Source of the DNA: Sphingomonas sp. J315
GTDB taxonomy: Bacteria; Pseudomonadota; Alphaproteobacteria; Sphingomonadales; Sphingomonadaceae
Reading direction: 5' to 3'
DNA: 64,000 nt
Assembly (NCBI RefSeq): GCF_024666595.1
Contig: NZ_CP088296.1
Span: 3,834,501 to 3,898,500, forward strand
Shown: positions 41,950 through 56,858 of the stretch, in pieces
How positions within the stretch are numbered: the first letter of the stretch is position 1
Layout of the letters: every line of letters begins with the position of its first letter
Notes under the pieces: model-generated
What the model was told of the DNA's origin: nothing
What the model saw: only the letters and a program-made list of their open reading frames with translations
Databases searched by the model: none
Translations under genes and position numbers: made by a program

Positions 41950-42999
41950 TCAGTACGTCTCCACCAGAACGTCGGTATACAGCTCGGCCGGATCCGGCTC
42001 CGGCGCCTGCTCGGCAAAGTCGGCCGACTCGTTCACCGCCTTGCGGATCTCGGCCTCGATCGCCTTCAGCTCGTCTTCCTTGACGCCGATCGCCTCCAGT
42101 TCCTTCTTCACGCCCTCGATCGGGTCACTCTTCTCGCGCACCGACTGGACCTCGTCGCGCGAGCGATACTTGGCCGGGTCGGACATCGAATGGCCGCGAT
42201 AGCGATAGGTCTTCATCTCGAGGATGATCGGCCCCTTGCCGGCGCGGACCCATGCCAGCGCTTCCTCGGCCGCGCCACGGCACGCCAGCACGTCCATGCC
42301 GTCGACCTGGAGGCCCGGAATGCGGAAGCTCTCGCCGCGCTTGTACAGCTGGTCCTCGGACGATGCGCGGTTGACGCTGGTGCCCATGGCGTACTGGTTG
42401 TTCTCGATCACGAAGATGATCGGGAGCTTCCACAGCTCGGCCATGTTGAAGGTCTCATAGACCTGGCCCTGGTTCGCCGCGCCGTCGCCGAAATAGGCCA
42501 TCGCGACGCCACCATCCCCGCGATACTTGTGCGCAAAGGCAAGGCCCGCGCCGAGCGAAACCTGCGCGCCGACGATGCCGTGCCCGCCGTAGAACTTCTT
42601 CTCGGTCGAGAACATGTGCATCGACCCGCCCTTGCCGCGGCTGATGCCCGCGGCGCGACCGGTCAGTTCGGCCATGATCTCCTTGGGATCGATGCCATAT
42701 GCGAGCATGTGGCCATGGTCGCGATAGCCGGTGATCACCGAGTCCTTGTCACCGTCCAGCGCCGACTGAAGGCCGACCGCGACCGCCTCCTGGCCGATAT
42801 AGAGGTGACAAAAGCCGCCGATGAAGCCGAGGCCGTACAGCTGCCCCGCCTTTTCCTCGAAGCGGCGGATGAGCAGCATCTGGCGATAGAATTCGAGCAG
42901 CTCCTCCTTCGATGCCTCGTACCGTTTTGGTTCGTTTGGGCGCTCGCGGTTTGTCGGAGCCGGTTCGATAGTGCGGCCCTTGGCCGGGGATTTTGCCAC
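41950..42999 (-). CDS. pdhA: Pyruvate dehydrogenase E1 alpha subunit
   Basis: 349 residues from the GTG at 42999 ([13 protein letters not shown]), preceded by GAGG at proper spacing; an ATG four codons upstream at 43011 is the alternative. The thiamine diphosphate motif is GDGAANQGQ...NN, and [13 protein letters not shown] has the phosphorylation-loop position seen in E1 alpha. Partner of PdhB directly downstream. The frame is open to 43227 but the extension is not conserved. Confidence 0.95.
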   Translation of the reverse strand: MAKSPAKGRTIEPAPTNRERPNEPKRYEASKEELLEFYRQMLLIRRFEEKAGQLYGLGFIGGFCHLYIGQEAVAVGLQSALDGDKDSVITGYRDHGHMLAYGIDPKEIMAELTGRAAGISRGKGGSMHMFSTEKKFYGGHGIVGAQVSLGAGLAFAHKYRGDGGVAMAYFGDGAANQGQVYETFNMAELWKLPIIFVIENNQYAMGTSVNRASSEDQLYKRGESFRIPGLQVDGMDVLACRGAAEEALAWVRAGKGPIILEMKTYRYRGHSMSDPAKYRSRDEVQSVREKSDPIEGVKKELEAIGVKEDELKAIEAEIRKAVNESADFAEQAPEPDPAELYTDVLVETY

Positions 43000-43235
43000 G
43001 ATGATCCTCATCCTGGGGAAAGACGGAAGCGGCCCTATAGGCCGGTTATCGCCCCGGGCGCAATGGCTGGCGCCGGTAGTAACGAATGCATCTAACGTTA
43101 CGGTCTGGCGGATGCGGGCCTTGCCCGGGGACACGGGGGCAAAGCGGCACGAGGGGCCAGCGCGGGGCCATGCATTCATAGCTGGGATGACCGGAATCGC
43201 GTGTGGCGCGCGAAGCGCGCCGATCATCGCCAGGT

Positions 43236-43266
43236 AAAGGGGGGGCAGAGGCTCCGCCCCCCCTTC
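43236..43266. terminator. Strong GC hairpin terminator
   Basis: AAGGGGGGGC (43237-43246) pairs exactly with GCCCCCCCTT (43256-43265) around a nine-base loop. It lies 15 bases past the end of the minus-strand secreted-protein gene and is followed by TTT in that direction, so it should terminate that transcript. The other ~235 bases up to the pdhA start show no gene. Confidence 0.7.
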
Positions 43267-43280
43267 TGTTGCTCTAAATG

Positions 43281-43946
43281 TTAGACGCTCGCTTTATCGG
43301 CCTCGCATCTGCACGCGACTGCATCATCCGAAGATCTCGCAGCGGCACCCAGTTCGGGCGACCTCGGGCAATCGGTCAGCAGCGCGCCCTGAAGGATCAT
43401 TCCGGTCGGACCGTGCGGGTTCGTAACCCGCACCTCGATCGTATGTGTTCCCGCGCCGACCGGGACGCTGAAGCTGGCGAAATTGGGTACCTGGAACCCG
43501 AGATTACCGCCGGCGGTCGATGCGACCACGTTGCCGCCGATGCTCAACTGTCCGCTATTGTCGGCTCCGAAACGCCCCTTCAGCGAGACCTTGCCACCGA
43601 TCACGCACTTCGGCACTACAATCGTCAGCTTGTAGATATAGGTACCCGTCGACGGTGTCGCCGGCCCGACCCATCCCGCCGGAGCGGCAGCGCCCCAAGC
43701 GGGGTTGGAGACATTGCTGACAGCCTGCGCTGCCCCATTCCCCAATGCAACCGTCCATGGTGCCGTGCGCGTGTTGATCGAAGCAGACTGCTGGCTTCCA
43801 TCGACACATCGACAACAAATCGCGCGAACGACCTTTGCAGGACCGGCCGCCTGCACCGGTGCTCCCGCTGGTGCGCTCGCGGTTGTCAGCGTCATCGCCA
43901 ACGCTGCGGCGACGGTGCCAATTCTAGGATATATGCTCGATTTCAT
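43281..43946 (-). CDS. Secreted protein with Cys clusters and a beta-sandwich-like domain
   Basis: 221 residues from the ATG at 43946. A signal peptide (MKSSIYPRIGTVAAALAMTL, cleavage near SAPAGA) is followed by a CCRC cluster at ~60. The middle, YKLTIVVPKCVIGGKVSLKG, then GADNSGQLSIGGN, GTHTIEVRVTN and GPTGMILQG, has the repeating pattern of galactose-binding or CBM-like beta-sandwich domains. A second cluster (ACRC) lies at the C-terminus. No family recognised. The LuxR-type gene lies 108 bases upstream on the same strand. Confidence 0.65.
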   Translation of the reverse strand: MKSSIYPRIGTVAAALAMTLTTASAPAGAPVQAAGPAKVVRAICCRCVDGSQQSASINTRTAPWTVALGNGAAQAVSNVSNPAWGAAAPAGWVGPATPSTGTYIYKLTIVVPKCVIGGKVSLKGRFGADNSGQLSIGGNVVASTAGGNLGFQVPNFASFSVPVGAGTHTIEVRVTNPHGPTGMILQGALLTDCPRSPELGAAARSSDDAVACRCEADKASV

Positions 43947-44054
43947 AGTGCTATCCCTCTTCCCGGCCATATCTGGCGGTGGGGAGCATCCGGCGACGTG
44001 AGATGCATGTCGATTCACCTCGTCTGGTCCGTTCGGACCAGCGCATCGCAGCAT

Positions 44055-44774
44055 TCAGGGAAGCGCCGCGAGCAATCTCACCGCCTCCGCCTGGGTCATG
44101 ACGCAGCATTTGGCGAATATACCATGCAGGTGATTGCGCGCGGTGTTGTGCGCCATCCCCGCTGCCGCAGCGGCAGAGGCCAATCCCCCTGCCCGCACCA
44201 GTTCGATCGCCAGATCGGCTTCACGCTGGGTCAGCCCGAACACTTCGCGCAGCACCACCGGATCGGGAAGATGCACGATGCCAAGGTCGAAGATGTGCAC
44301 CGCACAGACAACTTCGCCGCATGACGTCGCGATCACCCGGACCAGATAGGGCCGGCAGCCCGAATTCCGGGTCACCAGCATCTGCATCCGCATAGCCGGG
44401 TGCGCGGCAGGCCCTCGCGACAGGCCGCAGGATATCATCTGGCACAAACGCCGGGTTTCGGGGCCCCGCACGGCGGCAAACCCGTCACATTCCCAACGAA
44501 GGCCATCTCGCGCCGCCAATATCGCGCGCGCGCCGTCGTCGACAAAGGACGGGTTGCCTACCCCGTCAAGCAGGATCAGGCCGCTGACCCGCGCCGCCAG
44601 CGCCTGCTGAAGCAGAGACTGAACCTGCGCCGCCTGTTCGGCGAAGACCGGTATGGCGGCTGCGGTGGGTGAAGACGGGTCGACCCCACCAGCCATGCCT
44701 GGCCGGTCGATCCCCCGCGTCGCGGCAATGGGCGTTTCCGTCACGGCATCGCCGTGCACGTTCTGCGTCACCAT
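44055..44774 (-). CDS. LuxR-type helix-turn-helix regulator
   Basis: 239 residues. The C-terminal ~65 residues form a LuxR/GerE HTH: FGLTQREADLAIELVRAGGL, then MAHNTARNHLHGIFAKCCVMTQAE. The N-terminal part (45-150) is PAS-like (GLILLDGVGNPSFVDDGARAI) rather than a receiver or autoinducer domain. Several cysteines (for example GCRPYL, TSCGEVVC) might confer redox sensing; that is inference. Its likely target is the secreted-protein gene just downstream. Confidence 0.78.
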   Translation of the reverse strand: MVTQNVHGDAVTETPIAATRGIDRPGMAGGVDPSSPTAAAIPVFAEQAAQVQSLLQQALAARVSGLILLDGVGNPSFVDDGARAILAARDGLRWECDGFAAVRGPETRRLCQMISCGLSRGPAAHPAMRMQMLVTRNSGCRPYLVRVIATSCGEVVCAVHIFDLGIVHLPDPVVLREVFGLTQREADLAIELVRAGGLASAAAAAGMAHNTARNHLHGIFAKCCVMTQAEAVRLLAALP

Positions 44775-44864
44775 ATTTCGGTTACCCCGCGGTGACTATA
44801 CCGCAACCGAAATGGTTTCGCAAAACGGGAAGGACGCGGATACGCTGGTGCGCTGCCGCTCCGC

Positions 44865-45176
44865 TCAATCGAGCGTGACGATCACCTCGTCGGGGTGGAC
44901 GACATTGAGCTTCTTGCGGGTCAGTTCGTCGACCATGTCGGGATCGGCGCCGCTCTGCTTGAGCAGCGCCACCCGGTTGCGCAGCTGTGCGCGTTGCGCC
45001 TCCAGCTTGGCGAGTTCGGCCTTCTTGACGTCGAGCTGGCGCTTGTAGTCGCCATAGACCAGCACCCCGTTCGGACCCAGCACCGCCGAATAGGCGAAAA
45101 AGCCCATCAGGATGATCGCCACGGCGGGAAGACCGGCGCGACGCAGGATCGTGTTGAACGGGGTGGACCGGCTCAT
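44865..45176 (-). CDS. ftsB: FtsB/DivIC-type septum formation protein
   Basis: 103 residues from the ATG at 45176 (MSRSTPFNTILRR). A short cytosolic tail, one membrane helix (LPAVAIILMGFFAYSAVLG, ~16-34), then a periplasmic coiled coil (KKAELAKLEAQRAQLRNRVALLKQ) and a conserved C-terminal patch. FtsB links FtsQ and FtsL in the divisome. Location directly downstream of eno is the standard order (eno-ftsB). The frame upstream to 45248 overlaps eno and is rejected. Confidence 0.88.
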   Translation of the reverse strand: MSRSTPFNTILRRAGLPAVAIILMGFFAYSAVLGPNGVLVYGDYKRQLDVKKAELAKLEAQRAQLRNRVALLKQSGADPDMVDELTRKKLNVVHPDEVIVTLD

Positions 45177-45207
45177 AGGGTTAATCTCGCGCAAACCGAG
45201 TCGGCGA

Positions 45208-46497
<1,290 letters not shown>

Positions 46498-46627
46498 CTA
46501 CGTTGGGCAATGACGGTGTCGCGCGGGCCTCTATCCCGTTCGGCGGCGTCGGGCAAATCGTGTCGTGCGGGGAACCGCGATGGGGCGGCGTGGTTGTTCG
46601 ATTGGACAAGCAAAAGGATTTCGAGCG

Positions 46628-47149
46628 ATGGCTGACGAAACTTTCCCCAAGGATCAGAGCATGGACCCCGCGACCGACGCGCTGGTCGCGACCCGCCCGG
46701 TCAAGGACACCGGCGCAGCGGGCGAAGAAGGCAAGCGCGCACCCGGCGCCTTCGTGCGCGACGAGGCGAGCAAGCTGGCCGGACAGGCGGGCGAAAAGGC
46801 GCGCTCCTTTGCCGATACCGGCAAGGACAAGGCGACCGGCGCGCTCGACGAATTCTCGAACCTGATGCGCGACGCCGCCGGGACGGTCGATGAGAAGTTG
46901 GGCGAGCAATATGGCCAATATGCCCGTTCCGCCGCCGACCAGATTTCCGGCCTTGCCGATTCGCTGCGTGGCAAGCAGGTCGACGACCTGCTCGACGATG
47001 CGCGCGAGTTCGTGAAGAAAAGCCCGGCGGTCGCGGTCGGCATTGCCGCAGGGGTCGGCTTCATCCTCGCCCGCCTGCTCAAGTCCGGGCTCGACGCCGC
47101 GGGCGACCTCGCCGACAAGGGTGATCCGGGCAACGGCCCCAAGGTGTAA
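46628..47149 (+). CDS. DUF883/ElaB-like membrane-anchored protein
   Basis: 173 residues from the ATG at 46628 (MADETFPKDQSMDPATD). Amphipathic helical repeats rich in Ala, Lys and Asp (SFADTGKDKATGALDEFSNL) lead to one C-terminal membrane helix (SPAVAVGIAAGVGFILARLL). The layout is that of DUF883/ElaB proteins, which tether ribosomes or other complexes to the inner membrane in Escherichia coli. First of four closely packed envelope genes. Confidence 0.72.
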   Translation: MADETFPKDQSMDPATDALVATRPVKDTGAAGEEGKRAPGAFVRDEASKLAGQAGEKARSFADTGKDKATGALDEFSNLMRDAAGTVDEKLGEQYGQYARSAADQISGLADSLRGKQVDDLLDDAREFVKKSPAVAVGIAAGVGFILARLLKSGLDAAGDLADKGDPGNGPKV

Positions 47150-47168
47150 TCGGTGACGGGGGGCGTGC

Positions 47169-47510
47169 GTGGACGAACGGGATGATGACAGCATCGGCGC
47201 ATTGGTGGCCCAGGCGGTCGCCGATGCGCGCGCCTTTGCCGATGCGGAAATCAGCTATTGGAAGACGCTCGCTCTCGCCCGGCTGGAGGATGCACGCGCC
47301 GCGTTGATCCTCGGCGCGATCGTGTTTCTGCTCGCCAATTCCGCTGCGATCGCGCTGATCGTGGGACTGGTGCTGATCCTCTCGCCGCATGTCGGCCCGA
47401 CCGCCGCGACGTTGATCGTGTTCGTCTCTGCGCTCGCCGCCGCCGCCCTCGCGGGGCGCGCGGCGCTGCGCCGCTATCGCCGCGCCATCCGCCCCCGGAA
47501 CATGCCATGA
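47169..47510 (+). CDS. Phage-holin-superfamily (DUF1469) membrane protein
   Basis: 113 residues from a GTG at 47169. A charged N-terminal helix ([22 protein letters not shown]) with the conserved [14 protein letters not shown] segment precedes two membrane helices ([20 protein letters not shown] and [18 protein letters not shown]), typical of the holin-like superfamily III. Despite the name these are usually envelope stress or cell-surface accessory proteins. Its stop overlaps the next ATG. Confidence 0.75.
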   Translation: MDERDDDSIGALVAQAVADARAFADAEISYWKTLALARLEDARAALILGAIVFLLANSAAIALIVGLVLILSPHVGPTAATLIVFVSALAAAALAGRAALRRYRRAIRPRNMP

Positions 47511-47866
47511 GCGACCTTCTTCCCTCCGACCTGGCCGAAGCCGAAGCGCGCAGCCGCAATGCTCGCGCGCGGCTGTTCGGAACGCTCGGCCGGATGCAGG
47601 ACAAGCTCAATCCGATGGCGCTGGCGCAGGACGCGGTGGAAAATGTCGCAATCGGCGTCGCACGCGACACCGTCGCCACCGTCCGCGCCCATCCGCGCAC
47701 TGTCGCAACCGTGGCAGGTGCGGCGTTGCTGTTCCTCGCCCGTCGCCCGCTCACGCGCCTGCTCGTCGGCAGTGCAACCGCAGCGGCCAAGGCGAGTTTG
47801 AAGAAACGCAGCGCAACCCCCAAATCCAGGACCAAGCCCCGTCCGAAGAAAGGATCGTCAACATGA
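47507..47866 (+). CDS. DUF3618-like small membrane protein
   Basis: 119 residues from the ATG at 47507, overlapping the previous stop by four bases. N-terminal [30 protein letters not shown] is helical; a membrane segment ([17 protein letters not shown]) follows; the C-terminus is very basic ([13 protein letters not shown]). This matches DUF3618-type proteins found next to holin-like genes. Function unknown; overlaps the next start. Confidence 0.68.
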   Translation: MSDLLPSDLAEAEARSRNARARLFGTLGRMQDKLNPMALAQDAVENVAIGVARDTVATVRAHPRTVATVAGAALLFLARRPLTRLLVGSATAAAKASLKKRSATPKSRTKPRPKKGSST

Positions 47867-48194
47867 CCACTCCCCCCGCAAGACCGCGACCCCCGACCGC
47901 GCCGAGGGCATCGAGAAGAATCCGCTCGCGATCGTCGCCGGCGGCGTGGCGCTGGGCGTCGTGATCGGCGCGCTGGTCCCGCGCCTGCAAAAGGAAAAGG
48001 AACTGCTCGCCCCGGTGGGCAAGCGCATCGCCGAAGGTGCCACCGCCGCCGCTGCTGCCGCGCGCGAAGCGGGGAAGGCCGAAATTGACGCGATCCTCCC
48101 CCAGCGCGACGCCGCCAAGGAACAGATCGGCAAGATCATCGGATCGGCGTTCAGCGCAGCAAAGGACGCTGCGTCCGCCAAGGCAGACGCGTAA
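47863..48194 (+). pseudogene. YtxH-like small membrane protein, frameshifted near its start
   Basis: The ATG at 47863 overlaps the previous stop, but its frame breaks within five codons. Adding one C to the run of six (47872-47877) gives a ~110-residue protein: a short charged start (RKTATPDRAEGIEKNPLAIV), a membrane helix (AGGVALGVVIGALVPRL) and a Lys/Ala/Glu helical tail. The layout resembles YtxH-type proteins. As the last of four coupled envelope genes it is probably intact in the organism. Confidence 0.6.
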
Positions 48195-48204
48195 TCATCT
48201 CTTC

Positions 48205-48226
48205 TCCTCCCCCGCCAGGGGGAGGA
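48205..48226. repeat. CTCCCCC hairpin repeat, copy A
   Basis: TCCTCCCCC-GCCA-GGGGGAGGA: a perfect nine-pair hairpin 11 bases after the envelope gene cluster. The same type of element, with a GCAA loop, lies at 54553-54576. It may double as a terminator of the envelope operon but lacks a T-run. Confidence 0.55.
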
Positions 48227-48314
48227 TTGATGAGACCTCCGTCACCGCACGGTATTGAGTGCGATGCAGCATAACGGCTAAGGCGCTCCGGTATCTCATT
48301 CCCCGGGAGCATAT

Positions 48315-48533
48315 ATGAGCAAGCTGCACCTCGTCTTCGGCGGTCGCGTAACCGACCCGATGACGCTCGATTTCCAGGATCCGACCAAGCTCGACGTGGT
48401 CGGTATCTTTCCCGACTACGCCAGCGCCGAAAAGGCATGGCGCGGTGCCGCGCAGCGCACGGTCGACGACGCCGAGATGAAATATGTGGTGGTTCACCTC
48501 CACCGGCTGATGGAGCCGGAAGCGGAGGGGTGA
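48315..48533 (+). CDS. DUF4170 family protein
   Basis: 72 residues. The family signature KLHLVFGGRVTDPMTLDFQD and the later DVVGIFPDYASAEKAWRGAAQ with MKYVVVHLHRLM are clear. DUF4170 is a small alphaproteobacterial family of unknown function. GGGAG precedes the ATG at suitable distance. It is not coupled to its neighbours; the 120 bases upstream hold one hairpin repeat. Confidence 0.85.
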   Translation: MSKLHLVFGGRVTDPMTLDFQDPTKLDVVGIFPDYASAEKAWRGAAQRTVDDAEMKYVVVHLHRLMEPEAEG

Positions 48534-48544
48534 GAACTCAATCT

Positions 48545-48566
48545 CCCCTCCCGCATGCGGGAGGGG
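48545..48566. terminator. Perfect palindromic hairpin between DUF4170 and greA
   Basis: A 22-base perfect palindrome, CCCCTCCCGCA on each side, in the 40-base gap between two convergent genes. It probably ends both transcripts, although no T-run follows. Confidence 0.55.
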
Positions 48567-48573
48567 AACCCGA

Positions 48574-49050
48574 TCAGATGAACTCGATCTTGTTGACCTC
48601 GTACCAGCGGTCGCCAGCGGGAACGGTCACTTCGACCTCTTCGCCCAGCATCTTGCCGATCAGTGCACGGCCTAGCGGCGAGTTGTAGCTGATCCGGCCG
48701 GTCCTGGCATCCGCCTCGGCCTGGCCGACGATCTGGTACTTCACCGTCTTGTCGTCCTCGTCCAGCAGCGTCACCGTTGCGCCAAAAACGATCTTGTCGC
48801 CGGACAGATCGCGCGGATCGATGATCTGCGCACGGCTCAACTTGTCCTCGATGTCGGCGATCGACGCCTCCACCTGGCCCTGCCGTTCCTTCGCCGCATG
48901 ATATTCGGCGTTTTCCGACAGGTCGCCATGCGCGCGTGCTTCCTCGATGGCATCCACGATCAGCGGACGCTCGGCTTTCAGCGCCTTGAGCTGCTCATTG
49001 AGCTTCTCATAGCCTTCCGCCAGCATCGGCATCTTCTCGACCGTCGCCAT
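48574..49050 (-). CDS. greA: Transcription elongation factor GreA
   Basis: 158 residues, the standard length. The N-terminal coiled-coil finger ([20 protein letters not shown], then [23 protein letters not shown]) has the acidic tip DLSENAEY that reactivates backtracked RNA polymerase. The FKBP-like C-terminal domain contains [20 protein letters not shown]. It lies downstream of carB on the same strand, 84 bases away, so it may be transcribed with the car genes. Confidence 0.97.
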   Translation of the reverse strand: MATVEKMPMLAEGYEKLNEQLKALKAERPLIVDAIEEARAHGDLSENAEYHAAKERQGQVEASIADIEDKLSRAQIIDPRDLSGDKIVFGATVTLLDEDDKTVKYQIVGQAEADARTGRISYNSPLGRALIGKMLGEEVEVTVPAGDRWYEVNKIEFI

Positions 49051-49133
49051 TTCAACACGCGTCCTTCGTCAAAGCCCCTTCCCCCGGCGTGCCTGAATTG
49101 GCTCGCCCGCACCCTAACCTTCGTTGTGGGGGA

Positions 49134-52465
<3,332 letters not shown>

Positions 52466-52466
<1 letters not shown>

Positions 52467-52798
52467 TATTTTTTCTCTTGTACCGTCAAGGTCAGCTCCG
52501 GGATCGCTCCGAGGCGCTCAGTCGTGCAGATGCGCGAGTTTTCATCCGAAGCAGGCTCAAATCTATAAAGGAAAGTATCGTCATATTTATCAGGAACGGG
52601 CGGCCCGTGAAAAATGGCCACGACAGTGACAGCTGCTGAGCACGCCGCTGCCGCCTCATCAATCTTCGTCGGCGTCGTGCCTTTCGGAACCCAGTACGAT
52701 CCCGTTGTGGGCGGCCCCCACGAATAGGACATATCCTTCGAAGGTGCGGCGTCCGTTGCGTATGTGCCAAGAAGCCAGAGCGCTAGAACAGCCCTCAC
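52466..52798 (-). CDS. Small secreted protein inserted between carA and carB
   Basis: 110 residues from a GTG at 52798 that overlaps the carA stop (GTGA); its own stop overlaps the carB ATG by one base. A signal peptide ([20 protein letters not shown]) precedes a domain with two Cys ([10 protein letters not shown] and [10 protein letters not shown]) that may pair. The Gly/Pro/Tyr-rich start of the mature part ([16 protein letters not shown]) suggests an extended region. Base composition is more AT-rich than the flanking car genes. No family recognised. Confidence 0.62.
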
Positions 52799-53955
52799 CG
52801 CAACATCCCCACAAACCGCTCAAACAGATAGAAACTATCCTGCGGCCCCGGCGAAGCCTCGGGGTGATATTGCACGCTGAACGCCCGCCCGCCGTCGATC
52901 TCGATCCCGCAATTGCTGCCGTCGAACAGCGACACATGCGTTTCGACCACGCCTGCGGGCAGCGTCGCGCTCTCGACCGCGAAGCCGTGGTTCATCGACG
53001 TGATCTCGACCGTCCCGTCGCTCAGCCGCTTGACCGGATGGTTCGCGCCGCGATGGCCCTGGAACATCTTGGTCGTCTGCGCGCCCACCGCCAGCGCCAG
53101 CAGCTGATGGCCCAGGCAGATGCCGAACAGCGGCTTCTTCGTCGCCAGCAACTCGCGGATCACCGGCACCGCATATGCGCCGGTCGCGGCCGGATCGCCC
53201 GGCCCGTTCGACAGGAAGATGCCATCGGGGTTGAAGCTCAACACCTGCTCGGCCGTCGCGGTCGCGGGCAGCACCGTCACCTTCGCCCCGGCCTTCACCA
53301 GATTGCGGAAGATATTGTGCTTCGACCCATAGTCGATCGCCACGACATGCGGCCGCGCGCCATCGCCATCGACCTCATAGCCAAATCCCAGCCGCCACAC
53401 GCCGCCTTCCCATCCGAAATGGGTCTCGGTGGTGACGGTAATGGCAAGGTCCATGCCCTCCAGCCCCGGCCAGGCCTGCGCCTGCGCGATCAGCGCGGGA
53501 ATGTCGAACTCGCCGCTCGCCGAATGCGCGATCACGCCGTTCGGCGCGCCCTTGCCGCGAATGCGCCGCGTCAGCGCGCGGGTGTCGATCCCCGACAGGC
53601 CGATGCGGTCATGCTTCTTCATCCATGTGTCGAGATGCTCGACGCTGCGGAAGTTCGACGGCTCGGTCACATCCTCGCGCACGATCATGCCCAGCGCGTG
53701 CGGATTGTCCGCCTCCACGTCGTCCGGGTTCGCACCGACATTGCCGATATGGGGAAAGGTAAAGCAGATCATCTGGCCCGCGAACGACGGGTCGGTCATG
53801 ATCTCCTGATATCCGGTCATCGCGGTGTGGAAGCACACTTCCCCCGCCGCCGCGCCCTCGGCCCCGAATCCACGGCCCCAGATGACCTCGCCGCTGGCGA
53901 GAACCAGAACGCCTGTAGCTCCTTCAGGCACGATAATAGGCGTGGCTTCGGCCAT
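52795..53955 (-). CDS. carA: Carbamoyl-phosphate synthase small subunit
   Basis: 386 residues: an N-terminal CPSase_sm domain (VLVLASGEVIWGRGFG, CFHTAMTGYQEIMTDPS) and a C-terminal class I glutaminase with the catalytic Cys in GICLGHQLLAL and the His/Glu pair in QYHPEASPG. Supplies ammonia from glutamine to CarB. First gene of the car unit; followed by the small secreted-protein gene through a four-base overlap. Confidence 0.97.
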   Translation of the reverse strand: MAEATPIIVPEGATGVLVLASGEVIWGRGFGAEGAAAGEVCFHTAMTGYQEIMTDPSFAGQMICFTFPHIGNVGANPDDVEADNPHALGMIVREDVTEPSNFRSVEHLDTWMKKHDRIGLSGIDTRALTRRIRGKGAPNGVIAHSASGEFDIPALIAQAQAWPGLEGMDLAITVTTETHFGWEGGVWRLGFGYEVDGDGARPHVVAIDYGSKHNIFRNLVKAGAKVTVLPATATAEQVLSFNPDGIFLSNGPGDPAATGAYAVPVIRELLATKKPLFGICLGHQLLALAVGAQTTKMFQGHRGANHPVKRLSDGTVEITSMNHGFAVESATLPAGVVETHVSLFDGSNCGIEIDGGRAFSVQYHPEASPGPQDSFYLFERFVGMLR

Positions 53956-54089
53956 CAGAGAAGGTCGCTCCTGTCAGTTTTTCCGGCGATGTCGCTAAGC
54001 GCTGCCCGCTAGACCCCTACCCCCCTCGCGTCAACCGCCTGTGCGGTCTAATGGCGGATAATTCCGATTCACCTGTGGGTAGAGAGAAT

Positions 54090-54542
54090 ATGATCCGCGA
54101 CGACATCAAGGCAGCCCTCGTCACCGCAATGAAGGGCGGCGACAAGGAAGGCACCGCCGCCATCCGCCTGATCCAGAGCGCGATCAAGAACCGCGATATC
54201 GAGGCGCGCACGCAGGCGCCGGTCGCCGACGACGACGCGCTCGTCGTGGAAGTGCTTCAAAAGATGGTCAAGCAGCGCCGCGAATCGATCGAGATGTTCG
54301 AAAAGGGCGGCCGCCAGGAACTCGCCGACAAGGAAAAGGCCGAAGTCGCGGTGATCGAAACCTTCCTCCCCGCGCAGATGAGCGCGGAGGAAACCACCGC
54401 AGCCATTGAGGCGATCAAGGCCGACCTCGGCGCCACCGGCATGAAGGACATGGGCCGCGTCATGGCCGAACTCAAAGCCCGCCACGCGGCAAGCCTCGAC
54501 ATGAGCAAGGCGTCCGGGCTTGTGAAGGCGGCGCTGAGCTGA
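54090..54542 (+). CDS. GatB/YqeY-domain protein
   Basis: 150 residues from the ATG at 54090 (MIRDDIKAALVTAMKGG), which has AGAGAGAAT ahead of it; the frame upstream to 54051 is not conserved. The YqeY helical domain (RLIQSAIKNRDIEARTQ, LQKMVKQRRESIEMFEKGGR) resembles the tail of GatB of tRNA-dependent amidotransferase, suggesting tRNA binding. Divergent from carA. A hairpin repeat lies ten bases after its stop. Confidence 0.85.
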   Translation: MIRDDIKAALVTAMKGGDKEGTAAIRLIQSAIKNRDIEARTQAPVADDDALVVEVLQKMVKQRRESIEMFEKGGRQELADKEKAEVAVIETFLPAQMSAEETTAAIEAIKADLGATGMKDMGRVMAELKARHAASLDMSKASGLVKAALS

Positions 54543-54552
54543 GCGAGATCCA

Positions 54553-54576
54553 ATCCTCCCCCGCAAGGGGGAGGAT
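54553..54576. repeat. CTCCCCC hairpin repeat, copy B
   Basis: ATCCTCCCCC pairs perfectly with GGGGGAGGAT around a GCAA tetraloop (GNRA type), between the YqeY gene and trpB. It matches the element at 48205-48226 in its nine inner pairs. Possible terminator or REP-like element. Confidence 0.55.
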
Positions 54577-54647
54577 AAGGGCCCCAAGAATTCCTTCCGC
54601 CAACAACGCTTGGCGTCGCGCCAATCCCCGCCTAAACGCGCCTGACC

Positions 54648-55873
<1,226 letters not shown>

Positions 55874-55877
<4 letters not shown>

Positions 55878-56059
55878 GAATCCTTGGGTGGCTTTTCGCG
55901 TCGGCACTTGCTGCAAGCATGGCCATAGGCATTTGGGCATGGTTGTTCACTGAGCGCAGCGACGCGGATTTTATCAGGAATGCTACCGTCGTGAGTATGG
56001 CGCTGTTCATGATTGGCTTGGGAGTCGTTGAACATTTTGAGCGCAAGAAGAATGGCTGA
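55874..56059 (+). CDS. Small two-helix membrane protein between trpB and trpA
   Basis: 61 residues ([20 protein letters not shown]...) with two membrane helices at ~4-25 and ~38-52, a charged loop ([11 protein letters not shown]) and a basic tail (HFERKKNG). Its ATG overlaps the trpB stop (ATGA), and its stop lies within the first codons of trpA, so it is translationally locked into the trp operon. Codon use is more AT-rich than its neighbours. Unknown function; not a standard trp gene. Confidence 0.6.
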
Positions 56060-56858
56060 CCGCCTCGCCACCACCTTCGCCGCCGCCGCGCGCGACCATC
56101 GCGCCGCGCTCGTCACCTTCGTCACCGCCGGTGACGGCGACACCGCCGCCATCCTCGACGCGCTCGTCGCGGGCGGGGCCGATGTGATCGAACTCGGCAT
56201 GCCGTTCACCGATCCGATGGCCGACGGCCCGGCGATTCAGGCGGCGAACCTGCGCAGCCTCGCCGCCGGCACGCGCACGGCCGACGTGCTCGCCATCGCC
56301 GCCGCCTTTCGCCAGCGCCACCCGGACACCCCGCTGGTGCTGATGGGCTATGCCAACACCATGACCCGCCCGACGCCAGAAGCCTTCGCGCAAAAGGCGG
56401 CGGACGCAGGCGTCGACGGCGCGATCATCGTCGACATTCCGGCCGAGGAAGCGGACGAGATCGCCGCCTTGGCCCCGCACGGCATCGCCACCATCCGCCT
56501 CGCCACCCCCACCACCGACGCCGCGCGCCTGCCCGCCGTGCTCAATGGCGCGAGCGGGTTCCTCTACTACGTCTCGGTCGCCGGCATCACCGGCAAGCAG
56601 CAGGCGGCACAGGACAGCATCGAAGCCGCCGTCGCCCGGCTCAAGGCCGCAACCGACCTGCCCGTCGCGGTCGGCTTCGGCGTCCGCACGCCCGAGCAAG
56701 CCGCCGCGATCGGCCGCGTCGCCGATGGCGTCGTCGTCGGCTCTGCGATCATCGACATCATCGCGGCACAGGGCGCCAATGCCCCCGCCGCCGTCCGTAC
56801 CTATATCCAATCCCTGTCGGCCGCACTGGCCGCAGCACGCAAGGAAATCGCCGCATGA
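56052..56858 (+). CDS. trpA: Tryptophan synthase alpha subunit
   Basis: 268 residues from the ATG at 56052 ([17 protein letters not shown]). Cleaves indole-glycerol phosphate to indole. Catalytic Glu and Asp are in [16 protein letters not shown]; the phosphate-binding GFGVRTPEQ and GSAIIDII are seen. The longer frame from 56013 overlaps the small membrane gene. Overlaps accD by four bases (ATGA). Confidence 0.96.
   Translation: MADRLATTFAAAARDHRAALVTFVTAGDGDTAAILDALVAGGADVIELGMPFTDPMADGPAIQAANLRSLAAGTRTADVLAIAAAFRQRHPDTPLVLMGYANTMTRPTPEAFAQKAADAGVDGAIIVDIPAEEADEIAALAPHGIATIRLATPTTDAARLPAVLNGASGFLYYVSVAGITGKQQAAQDSIEAAVARLKAATDLPVAVGFGVRTPEQAAAIGRVADGVVVGSAIIDIIAAQGANAPAAVRTYIQSLSAALAAARKEIAA

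Noticed and set aside
47169-47510. Prophage remnant because of the holin-like protein
   Set aside because: No other phage gene is present; this holin superfamily is commonly chromosomal and forms part of a small envelope operon.
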